Positions 52,106 through 60,873 of a DNA stretch of 64,000 bases are shown here, in pieces (within the stretch, counting starts at the first letter, position 1; the number at the start of each line of letters is the position of its first letter). This DNA comes from JAYPWI01 sp964629575. GTDB lineage: Bacteria > Actinomycetota > Acidimicrobiia > Acidimicrobiales > Poriferisodalaceae. Below the pieces are notes generated by a model. That model made no database searches. It saw only the letters and a program-made list of their open reading frames with translations, and had not been told where the DNA came from. Location: positions 10,074-74,073 of the forward strand of contig CAZVUM010000015.1 in NCBI GenBank assembly GCA_964629575.1, read 5' to 3'. The translations under genes and the position numbers were made by a program.

Positions 52106-53275
52106 TCACCCGTAGACGACGAGGGACGCGCCCGTCGGCGCAGGGACACGGAGAAGGGCGAGATCCACGAGGATGCTGGCGCGCGACTCAACGTCGAGCG
52201 CCCACAGTTCGGTACGACCACCGAGAACCCGGAGACCCACCATGAAGGAGGAGTCCGGCGACCACTTCGGCCTCACCCCGGCCGGGAGCTCCACCGCCGC
52301 GACAGCACCGGTCGGGAGGTGGAGGAGAAAGGCTCCGTCCTCGGTCTCGTACAGAAGCCGGGACGCATCCGGCGCGAGATGCGGGGGCGACTGAACCGCC
52401 AGGTCGAGCACCTGGCGTCTGCCGTCGTTCTGCACGAGGGCAACCTCGCAGACGAGTTCGTGTGAACAGGTCTCTTCGATCCACCCGCCCGTGGAGCCGG
52501 CGATGATGCGTCCCTCCGAGACCCGTTCGAACCCCACCCCAGTGGGCCGGTACGTCCCTCCCGAGCGAGGAATCACGAACACATCTTGACCGGGAACAGC
52601 AAGGAGCTCCGAACCAGACGGAAGCTCCAACCTGTTCAACTGGGGGACCCGATCGAGAAGACCGACCAGCAGGAACAGCTCACCATCGGTCTCTTCGATC
52701 AGCACGTACTCGGCCTCGGCGCGCCGCTCGTGAATGGCGGCACCCGACGAGATCAAGAAACCCACGTCGCGTCGGGTGAGGTCGGTGGCCATGCTGCGAT
52801 CGCCCTCCACCACGACGACCAGATCTGCGATCAGGCGGTCGATCCGTACCGTGGGCTCGCCGACCCCGACCGAACCATCTGCGAAATCGACCGTCACCAA
52901 ATTCTGGTCGACGTGGTACGCCACGCCTCCGGAGAGGCCCTGTGCCGAGAACATCTCGAGGGTCTCTTCGATGGACGACGGGCGGTACGCCTGGGGCTCG
53001 AGAGGATCGACGACGTTGGCACCGGGCTCAGCCAGAGTCACACTCGGCGTCGTCGACGGCGGCGCGTCGGCCGCGGGATCGTCGCCGGAAGCGGAGAAGA
53101 TCCACGACAGCACGCCGACCGCCACGACGACCCCGATCGCGAGAACGACCATTCGCAGCGATGCCTGCTGCTCGGTGCCGGCCTCGGTCGTCTCCGAGCG
53201 AGTCGGGTCGGCGACGTCGAGCATCTCGAGGTCCGGCAGATCCTCGTCGTCGGCTGCTCCGCGCCCGATCATCAC
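52106..53275 (-). CDS. Single-pass anchored protein with WD40-like beta repeats, unknown function
   Basis: The 389-residue protein has an acidic cytoplasmic N-terminus of about 40 residues, one membrane helix (MVVLAIGVVVAVGVLSWIF) and an outside domain. The latter begins with a Pro/Thr linker and shows repeated short strands typical of WD40/PD40-like propellers (SSGSELLAVPGQDVFVI-type, APDASRLLYETEDGAFLLHLPTG, SPDSSFMVGLRVLGGRTELWALD). Two Cys in ETCSHELVCE may be bridged. No family is assigned. The first codon may be GTG (53275) or the next ATG. It is separate from the oxidoreductase genes by 84 bp on the same strand. Confidence 0.68.
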   Translation of the reverse strand: MMIGRGAADDEDLPDLEMLDVADPTRSETTEAGTEQQASLRMVVLAIGVVVAVGVLSWIFSASGDDPAADAPPSTTPSVTLAEPGANVVDPLEPQAYRPSSIEETLEMFSAQGLSGGVAYHVDQNLVTVDFADGSVGVGEPTVRIDRLIADLVVVVEGDRSMATDLTRRDVGFLISSGAAIHERRAEAEYVLIEETDGELFLLVGLLDRVPQLNRLELPSGSELLAVPGQDVFVIPRSGGTYRPTGVGFERVSEGRIIAGSTGGWIEETCSHELVCEVALVQNDGRRQVLDLAVQSPPHLAPDASRLLYETEDGAFLLHLPTGAVAAVELPAGVRPKWSPDSSFMVGLRVLGGRTELWALDVESRASILVDLALLRVPAPTGASLVVYG

Positions 53276-53318
53276 CGAACCCTACGGCGCTCTGGTCGGC
53301 TATCAGAACTGACCGTCG

Positions 53319-54473
53319 TCAGCTGAGAATCTCCGCCGAATGCTCGCCCAAGAGCGGCGCCCGGCTGGTGGCCCACCACGCCGCACTCGTTCGGAAGGGA
53401 GCGCCGGGGACCTCGACGGTCGCACCATCAGGCATCTCCCCCTGCTGCCAGAAACCGGTCGCAGCCAGGTGAGGGTCGTTGCGGAGAGCCTCGACGGTGT
53501 TCACCGGCGTGATGGGAATCCCACGCCGCTGGCCTTCCTCGAACACCTCGAGCGCGGACAGCTGCATCGTGAGCTCCTCGGTCCACATGTCGATGAGCTC
53601 CATCGACTCGCCACGGACCACGACGTCGGCGAACACGTCCTCGATGATCGTTTCGTTGCCCGTGACCTCGTGGACCCACTCGGCCATCGCAGCCCAGTGA
53701 TGCGGCATCAGCACGAGGATCGACACGTAGCCATCGGCGCAGGGGTAGATCCCGAACGGACGCGAAAGCGCACGCCGGTTGCCGGTTCGAACGCGATGGA
53801 CTTGGTCGTCGAGGAAAACCGGAACCGTCGTCTCGGGGGCGATGGCCAGGGCCGATTCGGAGATGGCGAGATCCACCTGCTGGCCACGACCGGTCGCTCG
53901 GCGCACTCGTAGCGCCATCAGCGCGCCGACCGTCGCATTGAGCGCAGTGGCATGCATGGCCATCTGGACCGGACCGCCGGGGTTGGCCGGCGGCTGGTCC
54001 TCGAACCCGACCGTGTAGAGGATGCTCGAAGCGGCCCAGGCCACCAGGTTGGATGTGCTCCACGACCGCTTGGACCCCGTGAGCCCGAACGGCGTGATCG
54101 ACACCCAGATGACGCCCGGGTTGTCGGCCGAGACGTCGTCGTAGCCGAGGCCGAGCTCGTCGAGAACGTCAGGGCCGTGCTCGTCGACGACGATGTCAGC
54201 GCCGCGGAGCAGATCGGCCATCGCTGCTCGACCGTCGTCAGTCTCCGGATCGAGTTCGACCGACTTGGTCCCCATCGCCAGAAACGCCCACCACAAGCTG
54301 GCCTCGCCGTCCGGCGCACTTTCGGCAAACGGCGCGAGCCCCCGCAGCGGCGAACCGCCTGGCGGCTCCACCTTGATGACCTCGGCCCCCAACGCCGCCA
54401 TCAGACGGGTGCCGTACGCACCGCCGAGCGCGGAGAGATCGACCACACGCAGTCCGCTCAAGGGCTGGCTCAT
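53319..54473 (-). CDS. Class III CoA-transferase (CaiB/BaiF family), copy 2
   Basis: The 384-residue enzyme carries SGLRVVDLSALGGAYGTRLMAALGAEVIKVEPP at the start, PGVIWVSITPFG near 125, RRATGRGQQVDLAISESAL near 195 (with the Asp that carries the acyl intermediate in this family) and RGIPITPVNTVEALRNDP near 320. These enzymes move CoA between organic acids, such as carnitine or bile acids. Start at 54473 overlaps the upstream CoA-transferase by four bases. The pair probably works as a heteromer or on two related substrates. Upstream frame extension is not coding. Confidence 0.92.
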   Translation of the reverse strand: MSQPLSGLRVVDLSALGGAYGTRLMAALGAEVIKVEPPGGSPLRGLAPFAESAPDGEASLWWAFLAMGTKSVELDPETDDGRAAMADLLRGADIVVDEHGPDVLDELGLGYDDVSADNPGVIWVSITPFGLTGSKRSWSTSNLVAWAASSILYTVGFEDQPPANPGGPVQMAMHATALNATVGALMALRVRRATGRGQQVDLAISESALAIAPETTVPVFLDDQVHRVRTGNRRALSRPFGIYPCADGYVSILVLMPHHWAAMAEWVHEVTGNETIIEDVFADVVVRGESMELIDMWTEELTMQLSALEVFEEGQRRGIPITPVNTVEALRNDPHLAATGFWQQGEMPDGATVEVPGAPFRTSAAWWATSRAPLLGEHSAEILS

Positions 54474-55807
54474 GACAAGTCCCTCGCGTCCTCGACGGGC
54501 AACAACAGATGGAGGAACTGCTCGTATGGCCGATCGAGGACCACGTCCGGCTCCACCATCGTGAAAGCCGCCCCGGCTCCGATCAGCTCGTCGACTTCGG
54601 CCTCCGACAGCCCGGCCACTTCGGTGAGCACCTCGACCGTGTGTTCGCCCATCGAAGGGCCGCCGCGGTTGGAGTAGCCGGGCGTTTCGCTGAGCCGGAC
54701 GGGGTTGGTGCTGTACACGTCTCGCGTGAAACGAGCGCTCGGATTGACCTCGTACCAACCACGGCGCTTGACGTGATCGTCCTGGAGTAGGTCCTCGTTG
54801 GTCGCCACGATGTGCGCCGTGACGCCCTTGGTCTGCAGCCGGGCAGCGAGGTCGACGTTGTCGTAGCCGACCGTCCACGAAGCGACCGCTGCGTCGAGGT
54901 CGTCCTGCACCGCCATCCTTGCCTCGTTGGTGTCGAAGCGGGGATCGTCGAGGGCCGGTGCCGCCATGGCACGGAGGGTGTCCCACGCATCGTCGGAGTC
55001 GCAGCTGATGGCGATCCACCGCTCCTCTCCGTCGCACGGATACACCCCTTCGGGCGCGTACCAGAGGCTGCGGTTGCCGATCCGGCTGGTGGTGGTACCG
55101 GTGAGCGAGTGCTCCATGGCGAAGGGAGCGAGCATTCCGATCGTCGTCTCGAATTGGGCGACGTCGACGTGAACGCCCTCCCCTGTGGAATCGCGGTGTT
55201 CGAGACCCGCCAACACGGCGACCGTGCAATGCAGAGCGCTCAGGTAGTCCGGTGGTGCGACCGTGGCGATGCCGGCCGGCTCGCGGTCGGCGTGGCCGGT
55301 CATGTCGTCGAGTCCCACGAGAGGCGCCTGGTTGGGGCCCCACGCGACATAGGGGTAGTAGGGCTTGGAGGGATCGCTTCCGAAGCCCGGGAGCTGCACG
55401 TAGATGAGATCTGGCTTGATCTCGCGCAGCGTCTCGTAGTCGAGGCCCAGGTCCACCAACGCCCTCGCTGCGAAGTTGGCGATGAAGACGTCGCAGTTTG
55501 CGACGAGCCGGTGGGCGGCCTCGCGGGCGGCCGGTTCCTTCAGCGCCAGGGCCACGCTCTTCTTGTCCGCGTTCATCTCGGGGACATAGGGGCTGGAGTC
55601 CGCCATCGCGAACGCGCGCTCCTCGTCGCCGCGCAACCACGCCGACCCGAGCAACCGAACCACGTCGGGCGCGGTCGGTGACTCGACCTTGAAGACCTCG
55701 GCGCCATGGTGCGCCATGTACCGGCCGCAACTCGGCGACGCGATAGCGATTCCGATCTCGAACACGCGGATGCCGTCGAGAGCTCGTTGACCCTCGCGCA
55801 CTGCCAT
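54470..55807 (-). CDS. Class III CoA-transferase (CaiB/BaiF family), copy 1
   Basis: The 445-residue enzyme has DGIRVFEIGIAIASPSCGRYMAHHGAEVFKVESP at the start, ALKEPAAREAAHRLVANCDVFI, LIYVQLPGFGSDP, TGEGVHVDVAQFETTIGM with the family Asp, and TKGVTAHIVATNEDLL. It is longer than most members (about 400), owing to a C-terminal extension with FTMVEPDVVLDRPYEQFLHLLLPV. It is the first of a two-gene operon. Upstream is a 13-bp inverted repeat that also faces the divergent VOC gene, so both are probably regulated together. The CoA ester is unknown. Confidence 0.92.
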   Translation of the reverse strand: MAVREGQRALDGIRVFEIGIAIASPSCGRYMAHHGAEVFKVESPTAPDVVRLLGSAWLRGDEERAFAMADSSPYVPEMNADKKSVALALKEPAAREAAHRLVANCDVFIANFAARALVDLGLDYETLREIKPDLIYVQLPGFGSDPSKPYYPYVAWGPNQAPLVGLDDMTGHADREPAGIATVAPPDYLSALHCTVAVLAGLEHRDSTGEGVHVDVAQFETTIGMLAPFAMEHSLTGTTTSRIGNRSLWYAPEGVYPCDGEERWIAISCDSDDAWDTLRAMAAPALDDPRFDTNEARMAVQDDLDAAVASWTVGYDNVDLAARLQTKGVTAHIVATNEDLLQDDHVKRRGWYEVNPSARFTRDVYSTNPVRLSETPGYSNRGGPSMGEHTVEVLTEVAGLSEAEVDELIGAGAAFTMVEPDVVLDRPYEQFLHLLLPVEDARDLS

Positions 55808-55883
55808 GTGACCCCCTTGCGCCGCCCGCTCCCCGGGGCGACAGCCCTGGAATCGTTACACACCTCACCTCGACTTGAACACT

Positions 55884-55919
55884 GTTGTTCACACAACTAT
55901 TATTGATTGTGCGAACAAC
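55884..55919. promoter_or_regulatory. Operator: 13-bp inverted repeat with AT-rich centre
   Basis: GTTGTTCACACAA and TTGTGCGAACAAC are complementary at 12 of 13 positions with a ten-base spacer, CTATTATTGA. It is the only AT-rich patch in the 138 bp between the divergent CoA-transferase and VOC genes and includes a TATTAT word. This fits a dimeric repressor site over divergent promoters, e.g. TetR, GntR or MarR type. No regulator gene is adjacent. Confidence 0.75.
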
Positions 55920-55945
55920 CATCCACCAGCACAGCGGGAGACGCC

Positions 55946-56410
55946 ATGCTCGTTCAGGGACTCGACCACGTCGCCACAATCACCCAGGACAGCGACCGGC
56001 TCCAGGCGTTCTACGTCGAGGCGTTCGGTGCGACCATCGAGCGTGATGGACCTGAGTTTCCCGGCGGGCCACGCATGACGATCATCAACATCGGGCCGCA
56101 CACCGAGCTCAACGTCTTCGAGATCGAGGACAACGCCGAGGCCGAGCGGCAGATCCCGATGTTCGGGCGCGGCCGCATCGACCATCTGGGGCTCCGAGCA
56201 GCGTCGCTCGACGACTTCGACGAGATGCGCCGCCGCCTGACCGCGGCAGGCGCAACCGATGGAACCGTCACTGAGTTCGGGCGCAAGCTCAGCCTGTTCT
56301 TCAGGGACCCGGACCTGATGGAGTGCGAGCTCCTGGTCGCCAATCCCGACGCCGATGACGACGACCTCCGATTCGGAACACCGTCGGCCCGCTACCACGG
56401 CGCGGACTGA
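55946..56410 (+). CDS. VOC (glyoxalase/dioxygenase fold) protein
   Basis: The 154-residue protein is one VOC domain: GLDHVATITQDSDRLQAFYVEAFGATI at the start, then IINIGPHTELNVFEIEDN, and the second half with GRIDHLGLRAASLDDFDEMRRRL and FFRDPDLMECELLV (the latter with the metal-ligand Glu). Members include glyoxalase, methylmalonyl-CoA epimerase, dioxygenases and resistance proteins. ATG at 55946 has GCGGGAG upstream. It faces two CoA-transferases across a shared operator, so it may be part of the same pathway, possibly an epimerase or isomerase on the CoA ester (inference). Confidence 0.87.
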   Translation: MLVQGLDHVATITQDSDRLQAFYVEAFGATIERDGPEFPGGPRMTIINIGPHTELNVFEIEDNAEAERQIPMFGRGRIDHLGLRAASLDDFDEMRRRLTAAGATDGTVTEFGRKLSLFFRDPDLMECELLVANPDADDDDLRFGTPSARYHGAD

Positions 56411-56449
56411 AGGTCTTCACCGGTGACGTGACGCCGCCGATGGGGCGTC

Positions 56450-57310
56450 ATGGACCAGCGAGCCGCCCGTCGATACGTCCGAGCTCGCCGGCGGGGTCGC
56501 CCGACCGTCCTCTTCACCCGGCGTCCGAAGTGGGAAAGGTCTCTCGCACGCGCCTGTCGCCGAGTCGAGCCGTTCTTCTTCGACCTCCACGAGGTCGATG
56601 TCGGGATGTTCGATCTCGTCGTGCCCCTGGATCTCGACGCGGCGCGCGCCATTCATCGAACGCGTCCCCAGCTTCCGGGCCGCCGAGCGCTGCTCCCCGA
56701 TCCCGACACCGTCGCGCTCTGCGACGACAAGTTGGTCTTCGCGCAGCACCTGATGCGGCGCGGGCTCGACGACGTCGTGCCGTCGATCGGTCCGGATCTC
56801 AGCTATCCCTACGTTCTGAAACCGCGGGTCGGCGAGTGGGGAACCGACGTCGTGATCATCGAGAACACTGCGCAGGCCGAAGCCCATCTCGAACAGCTCA
56901 CATCTCCAGAGTTCTTCCGGCAGGAGTGCGTCGAAGGAGACCGCGAGTACACGACACATTTCGTGGCAAACGAGGGCCGTCTTCTGATGGCGGGCACCCT
57001 CGAGTTCCGTTTCGGCACCGGGCGATACGTCAAAGGCGTCGCCACCCCGGCGCGCCGCCAGACCATCGTGGACCACGCGGTCCACGATGGTCTCCTCGCG
57101 GACATCGTCGAGGGGCTCGGCTACACGGGAATCGGCTGCAGCAACTACAAGCTGGTCGATGGGCGACCGCAGATCTTCGAGATCAACCCGCGGGTCGGCG
57201 GCTCGATGTACCGCTTCGCCGACGAGATCCTGCTGACCGCGCTCGCAGCCCTCAGCGAGTCGCAGCCTGGTTGTACTTCCGCACCGACAGGGGCGCGAAC
57301 ACGGCGATGA
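56450..57310 (+). CDS. ATP-grasp domain protein
   Basis: The 286-residue protein has the ATP-grasp layout. The N-terminus is very basic (RRYVRARRRGRPTVLFTRR). FDLVVPLDLDAARA is the preATP-grasp strand, then LCDDKLVFAQHLMRRGL, YPYVLKPRVGEWGTDVVII with the P-loop-like Lys, RQECVEGDREYTTHFVANEG, and QIFEINPRVGGSMYRFADE with the metal-binding Glu-Asn near 250. It would ligate an acid and an amine or form an acyl phosphate with ATP. No partner gene suggests the product. Its 3' end overlaps the convergent ABC permease by 59 bp, so the C-terminus may be shorter in reality. Confidence 0.82.
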   Translation: MDQRAARRYVRARRRGRPTVLFTRRPKWERSLARACRRVEPFFFDLHEVDVGMFDLVVPLDLDAARAIHRTRPQLPGRRALLPDPDTVALCDDKLVFAQHLMRRGLDDVVPSIGPDLSYPYVLKPRVGEWGTDVVIIENTAQAEAHLEQLTSPEFFRQECVEGDREYTTHFVANEGRLLMAGTLEFRFGTGRYVKGVATPARRQTIVDHAVHDGLLADIVEGLGYTGIGCSNYKLVDGRPQIFEINPRVGGSMYRFADEILLTALAALSESQPGCTSAPTGARTRR

Positions 57311-58055
57311 TCAGCGCGATCCAGCCGAGCGTGTAGACCACCGGATGCTGGAGCGACCAGGCGGCCGGCTCCGGCGTCCCGGCGGGGATGTTGCCGAACA
57401 GCTCCCTGGTTGCCTGGGTGACCGACGAGACCGGGTTCCACTCTGCGATGGTCTGCAACACGGCCGGCAGGTTCTCGGCCGGGACGATCGTGTTGGCGAT
57501 GAACGTGACCGGGAAGATCACCGTCATCGCAGCGTTGTTGACCACCTCGACGCTGCGAACCGACAGCCCCACGAAGGCCATCACCCACGACAGCGCGAAG
57601 GCGAACGCGAGGAGCAGAACGACGGCCGTTGCAGCATCGATGAGTCCACCGCGGATCCGCCATCCAACGGCGTAGCCCACGACTCCCATCACCACCAGCG
57701 ACAGCGAGTTGAGGACGACGTCGGACACCGCACGGCCGAGGACCACAGCCGACCGCGCCATCGGAAGCGTTCTGAAACGATCCATCACACCGTTGGTCAT
57801 GTCCTCGGCGAGCCCGGCACCTGTGAAGACGGCACCGAAGGTCAAGACGAGGGCGAAGATGCCGCCCACCATGAACTCCCGGTAGTTGCCGCTCGCCAGC
57901 TGGATCGAACCGCCGAACACGTATCCGAACATCACGATCATGAACACCGGCTGCACCACCGCCGCCATGGCGATCTCGGGTACCCGCCGGATCCGGATGA
58001 TGTTGCGACGGGCGATCGTCATCCCGTCAGCGAGAGCAAGAGGAAGGGGTTCCAT
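57252..58055 (-). CDS. ABC-2 type exporter permease (DrrB-like)
   Basis: The 267-residue protein has six hydrophobic segments and the ABC-2 pattern: MAAVVQPVFMIVMFGYVFGGSI, FALVLTFGAVFTGAGLAEDM, NGVMDRFRTLPMARSAVVLGR (coupling region), FPVTFIANTIVPAENLPAVLQTIAEWNPVSSVTQATRELF and a final helix. This is the usual DrrB/drug-lipid exporter signature. ATG at 58055 gives MEPLPLALADGM. Together with the ATPase one base apart, it exports a drug or lipid. The operon is preceded by an 18-bp repeat array and a TetR gene. Confidence 0.92.
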   Translation of the reverse strand: MEPLPLALADGMTIARRNIIRIRRVPEIAMAAVVQPVFMIVMFGYVFGGSIQLASGNYREFMVGGIFALVLTFGAVFTGAGLAEDMTNGVMDRFRTLPMARSAVVLGRAVSDVVLNSLSLVVMGVVGYAVGWRIRGGLIDAATAVVLLLAFAFALSWVMAFVGLSVRSVEVVNNAAMTVIFPVTFIANTIVPAENLPAVLQTIAEWNPVSSVTQATRELFGNIPAGTPEPAAWSLQHPVVYTLGWIALIIAVFAPLSVRKYNQAATR

Positions 58056-58056
58056 G

Positions 58057-59031
58057 TCAGCCCACCTCCGCGAGCTCGGAGCCATCGCGCTCCTCGGCAT
58101 CGGCGTCGAGAGTCGAGTGCCCGGTCAGTGCGAGGAACACGTCGTCGAGCGACGGGCGCCGCAGGCCGACATCCAGCAGCTCGACGCCCGCCTCGTCGAG
58201 GCCGCGCAGGGCAGCGGTCAGCGCGCCAGCGCCCCCGTCGATGGGCACGGTGAGTCGTTGGTCGACTGCGTGGATCTCCCCGACGGCGAATCGGCCGAGC
58301 ACGCTGCGCGCCACGCCCACATCCGAGCTGGGCGCGAGCGTCACCTCGATCCGCTCACCGCCGACGGCTGACTTCAGCTCATCGGCCGTGCCCTTGGCGA
58401 TCTCACGACCGCGATCGATCACCACGATTTCGTCCGCGAGCTGGTCGGCTTCCTCGAGGTACTGCGTCGTGAGCAGGAGAGTCTTCCCGCCGCTGACGAG
58501 GTCGCGAATCACATCCCAGAGCTGGGCGCGACTGCGGGGATCGAGGCCTGTCGTCGGCTCGTCGAGGAAGAGCACCGGGACGTCTGCCACGAGCGCGCCG
58601 GCGAGATCGAGTCGCCGCCGCATTCCCCCCGAGTAGGTCTTGGCCGGTCGGTCGCCGGCCCCCACGAGGTCGAATCGTTCGAGAAGCGCCTGTGCGCGAT
58701 CGGCAGCAGCCGACTTCCCGAGTCGGTACAGCCGCCCGATCATGTCGAGGTTCTCGCGGCCGGTCAGGTGCTGATCCACGGCGGCGTACTGTCCGGACAC
58801 GCCGATGCACCGACGCACCTGAGCCGGCTCGGTCTCACCTGCCACCTCAGCCCAGCCGGAGTCGGCGGGAACCAGGGTGGTCAGGATCGAGACCGCCGTG
58901 GTCTTTCCTGCGCCGTTGGGACCGAGCAGCCCCACGACGCTGCCTTCGTCGACGTCGAGGTCGAGTCCGTCGAGGGCCACGACGTCGCCGTAGGACTTGC
59001 GAAGCCCTCTGGCCTGAATGATGGGGCTCAT
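58057..59031 (-). CDS. ABC-2 type exporter ATPase (DrrA-like)
   Basis: The 324-residue ATPase has KSYGDVVALDGLDLDVDEGSV, Walker A GPNGAGKTT, Q-loop VSGQYAAVDQHLTGREN, signature YSGGMRRRLDLAGALV, Walker B VLFLDEPTTGLDP and the DrrA-specific C-terminal part with LRGLDEAGVELLDVGLRRPSLDDVFLALTG. 'GQYAAVDQHLTGREN' and the terminal domain mark it as DrrA type, the ATPase of antibiotic or lipid exporters. It lies one base upstream of the permease gene. Its promoter must lie in the 18-bp repeat array just upstream. Confidence 0.94.
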   Translation of the reverse strand: MSPIIQARGLRKSYGDVVALDGLDLDVDEGSVVGLLGPNGAGKTTAVSILTTLVPADSGWAEVAGETEPAQVRRCIGVSGQYAAVDQHLTGRENLDMIGRLYRLGKSAAADRAQALLERFDLVGAGDRPAKTYSGGMRRRLDLAGALVADVPVLFLDEPTTGLDPRSRAQLWDVIRDLVSGGKTLLLTTQYLEEADQLADEIVVIDRGREIAKGTADELKSAVGGERIEVTLAPSSDVGVARSVLGRFAVGEIHAVDQRLTVPIDGGAGALTAALRGLDEAGVELLDVGLRRPSLDDVFLALTGHSTLDADAEERDGSELAEVG

Positions 59032-59060
59032 GTCTCCAGTCCCTGACTGTGCAGGATGAC

Positions 59061-59132
59061 CATACGATGTAAGTTTGCCATACGGTGTAAGTTTGCCATA
59101 CGGCGTAAGTTAAACATACGGCGTAAGGCTGT
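59061..59132 (-). promoter_or_regulatory. Four tandem 18-bp operator units before the exporter operon
   Basis: Four consecutive units CATACGRYGTAAGTTTGC begin at 59061, 59079, 59097 and 59115 with an exact 18-bp period. The first two units differ by one base; the third and fourth differ mainly after CATACGGCGTAAG. The array is 30 bp upstream of the ABC ATPase start and 61 bp past the stop of the TetR gene, so it likely binds that regulator, and covers the exporter promoter. Confidence 0.85.
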
Positions 59133-59192
59133 CAATGGGCGACCGCTGAGACAGGCGTCACAGTCCTTCAGCTGCCCCGAGACCAGCGAGCT

Positions 59193-59891
59193 TCAGCCGA
59201 CGGCCTCGGCGAGATGCAGGCGCTCGATCCCGTCGAGGAGCAGATCGACCGTGAAGACGAACTCGAACTGATCGTCACACCCGGCGGTCCCGAGGATGGC
59301 GTCCTCGTCGTGGCTGATCTGCATCATCATCGCCACGAGGTTGGGGTACGTGTCCGCCATCTCCCGCATGATGGTCTCGGCCATCTCGTCCATCTCTTCG
59401 GAGTTGTCCGAGTCGTCGAAGAGCTCCTGGGTGAAGCCGATCAGCCGGCTCCCCAGCGCATGCAGCGAGTGGTGGATGAGGTCGAGGGACAGCCCGCCGC
59501 CCCGCATGATCCCGATGATCGAGTCGAAGTACGCGAACAAGCTGGGTGTCATGGTGACCCGCGATTCGAGCACGTCGGGTGCCCACGGGTGCCGGTACAT
59601 CACGTCACGGGCGGCGAGCATTCGCTCACGCAGCCCAGACTTCCAGTCGCCCTGGGGCGGAGCCAGATCGATCTCCGCCACCACGAGCTCGGCCATGCCG
59701 TCGAGCACTGCCTCCTTGTTGGCAACGTGGTTGTAGAGCGACATCGCTTCGACGCCGAGCTCCTGCCCCAGCCGACGCATGCTCACCGCGTCGAGACCCT
59801 CGTGATCGGCGAGCATCACGGCAGCAGCGAGCACCCGGTCACGGCTGAGCGGGATCCGCGGTGCTGCGGCTGCTTCGTCGGTCTGGCTCAC
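59193..59891 (-). CDS. TetR/AcrR family transcriptional regulator
   Basis: The 232-residue protein begins with a TetR DNA-binding domain (residues ~15-60: LSRDRVLAAAVMLADHEG, VSMRRLGQELGVEAMSLYNHVANKEAVLDGM), then an all-helical ligand and dimer domain of the TetR_C_1 type with WAPDVLESRVTMTPSLFAYF. GTG at 59891 is chosen since GAGGAA precedes it; extensions upstream are poor in family residues. It reads in the same direction as, and just upstream of, the DrrAB-like operon, with the four-unit operator array between. It probably represses the exporter and may respond to the exported compound. Confidence 0.9.
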   Translation of the reverse strand: MSQTDEAAAAPRIPLSRDRVLAAAVMLADHEGLDAVSMRRLGQELGVEAMSLYNHVANKEAVLDGMAELVVAEIDLAPPQGDWKSGLRERMLAARDVMYRHPWAPDVLESRVTMTPSLFAYFDSIIGIMRGGGLSLDLIHHSLHALGSRLIGFTQELFDDSDNSEEMDEMAETIMREMADTYPNLVAMMMQISHDEDAILGTAGCDDQFEFVFTVDLLLDGIERLHLAEAVG

Positions 59892-60864
59892 GGAAGGTTC
59901 CTCGGCTCGAACGATAACGCCTCGCCCGCGCGACCCGGCCGGCGATGCCCGCGATGAAGCCCCCGATGAGCGCGCCGGCGAGGCTGCCGGTTCCACCGCG
60001 GAAGGCGAGGGCGACGTACTGCAACCCCGTCTCGGCTTCGAGGCCCCGCCGTGTGAGGTCGATGGTCTTGTGGGCGTACATCACACCCTTGGAAGCGGCG
60101 AGTGCCGAAGCGACGGCGACGCCGGCCCACGGGACCCCCGCGAATCAGCGCCACGACGAACGCAGCTGCGATCACGCATGTCACACAGAACACGGCGTAC
60201 GTGCGGCTCGGGAACGACCCATTTCGCAGGATCCCGAGCTCGACCCCGAACAGCTCGGGCGGCTCGACGTGTGTGATCGCCCCGTCACCCAGGAACACCG
60301 GGTTGCGGAAGACGGTCTGCTCCAGCACCAGCGCCGATGCGAACGTGACCACCGCGTACTGCATTCCCCGGATGGGGAGCGCGGGAACCCCGATGAGGAC
60401 TCCCACCGCCGTTGCGATGGCGATCGCCAACACGGAAGCGAGGGAAAGGGGACCCCGCAGTCGCGCCGAGCTCGGCGAGCAGTTAGGCCGAGAGCCCAAC
60501 GATGCCAAGCTGAACCAGCGAGATCTGGCTCACAGTCAGCGGAGGGGCCTGACGCAGCGGTCGAAAGGCGAGGCCGTAGACAGCGGTGCTGTTCAGCGCG
60601 CCGACGGCCACGGCGACGATGGCCGCCGGCCAGAAGCCCAGAGGGTCGCCGATCGCATACCGATCGGGGATCAAGATGAGCGGGAGGAGCAGGTCGCCCG
60701 AGGTGCGCAACTCGGCGTAGACGACAGCGGGAAACATCGCCTGGGCACCGAGGGCGAAGTTGACGATGCCCGTTCCCCGATAGGTCATCACCCGCCGAGC
60801 CCGAGGGCGGCGAACATCGCCCGCTGCTCAGCCTGAGGATCAGGAAGAGGAGAACGTCCACCAC
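59892..60864 (-). pseudogene. Decayed livH/livM-type permease
   Basis: Pieces of a branched-chain amino acid permease are seen in several frames. MVDVLLFLILRLSSG at 60864 is followed by QRAMFAALGLG and VMTYRGTGIVNFALGAQAMF after two frame changes in about 80 bp. A LivH-like stretch stops at 60483, and a LivM-like part (LPIRGMQYAVVTFASALVLEQ) continues in another frame. A piece with GGTGSLAGALIGGFIAGIAG, the usual C-terminal motif, lies at 59930-60010. The order is right but several central segments are gone. The gene is inactive. It has little DNA similarity with livH/livM at 31.8-34.7 kb that I can see. Confidence 0.78.
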
Positions 60865-60873
60865 GGTCGGACG

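Noticed and set aside
53319..55979. Extension of the second CoA-transferase frame to 55979
   Set aside because: The upstream part has no family match and lies over the other CoA-transferase in a different frame; the ATG at 54473 begins at the family N-terminus.
59041..59140. CRISPR-like array at the four 18-bp units
   Set aside because: Units are directly contiguous with no spacers and no cas gene is near, so this is an operator array.
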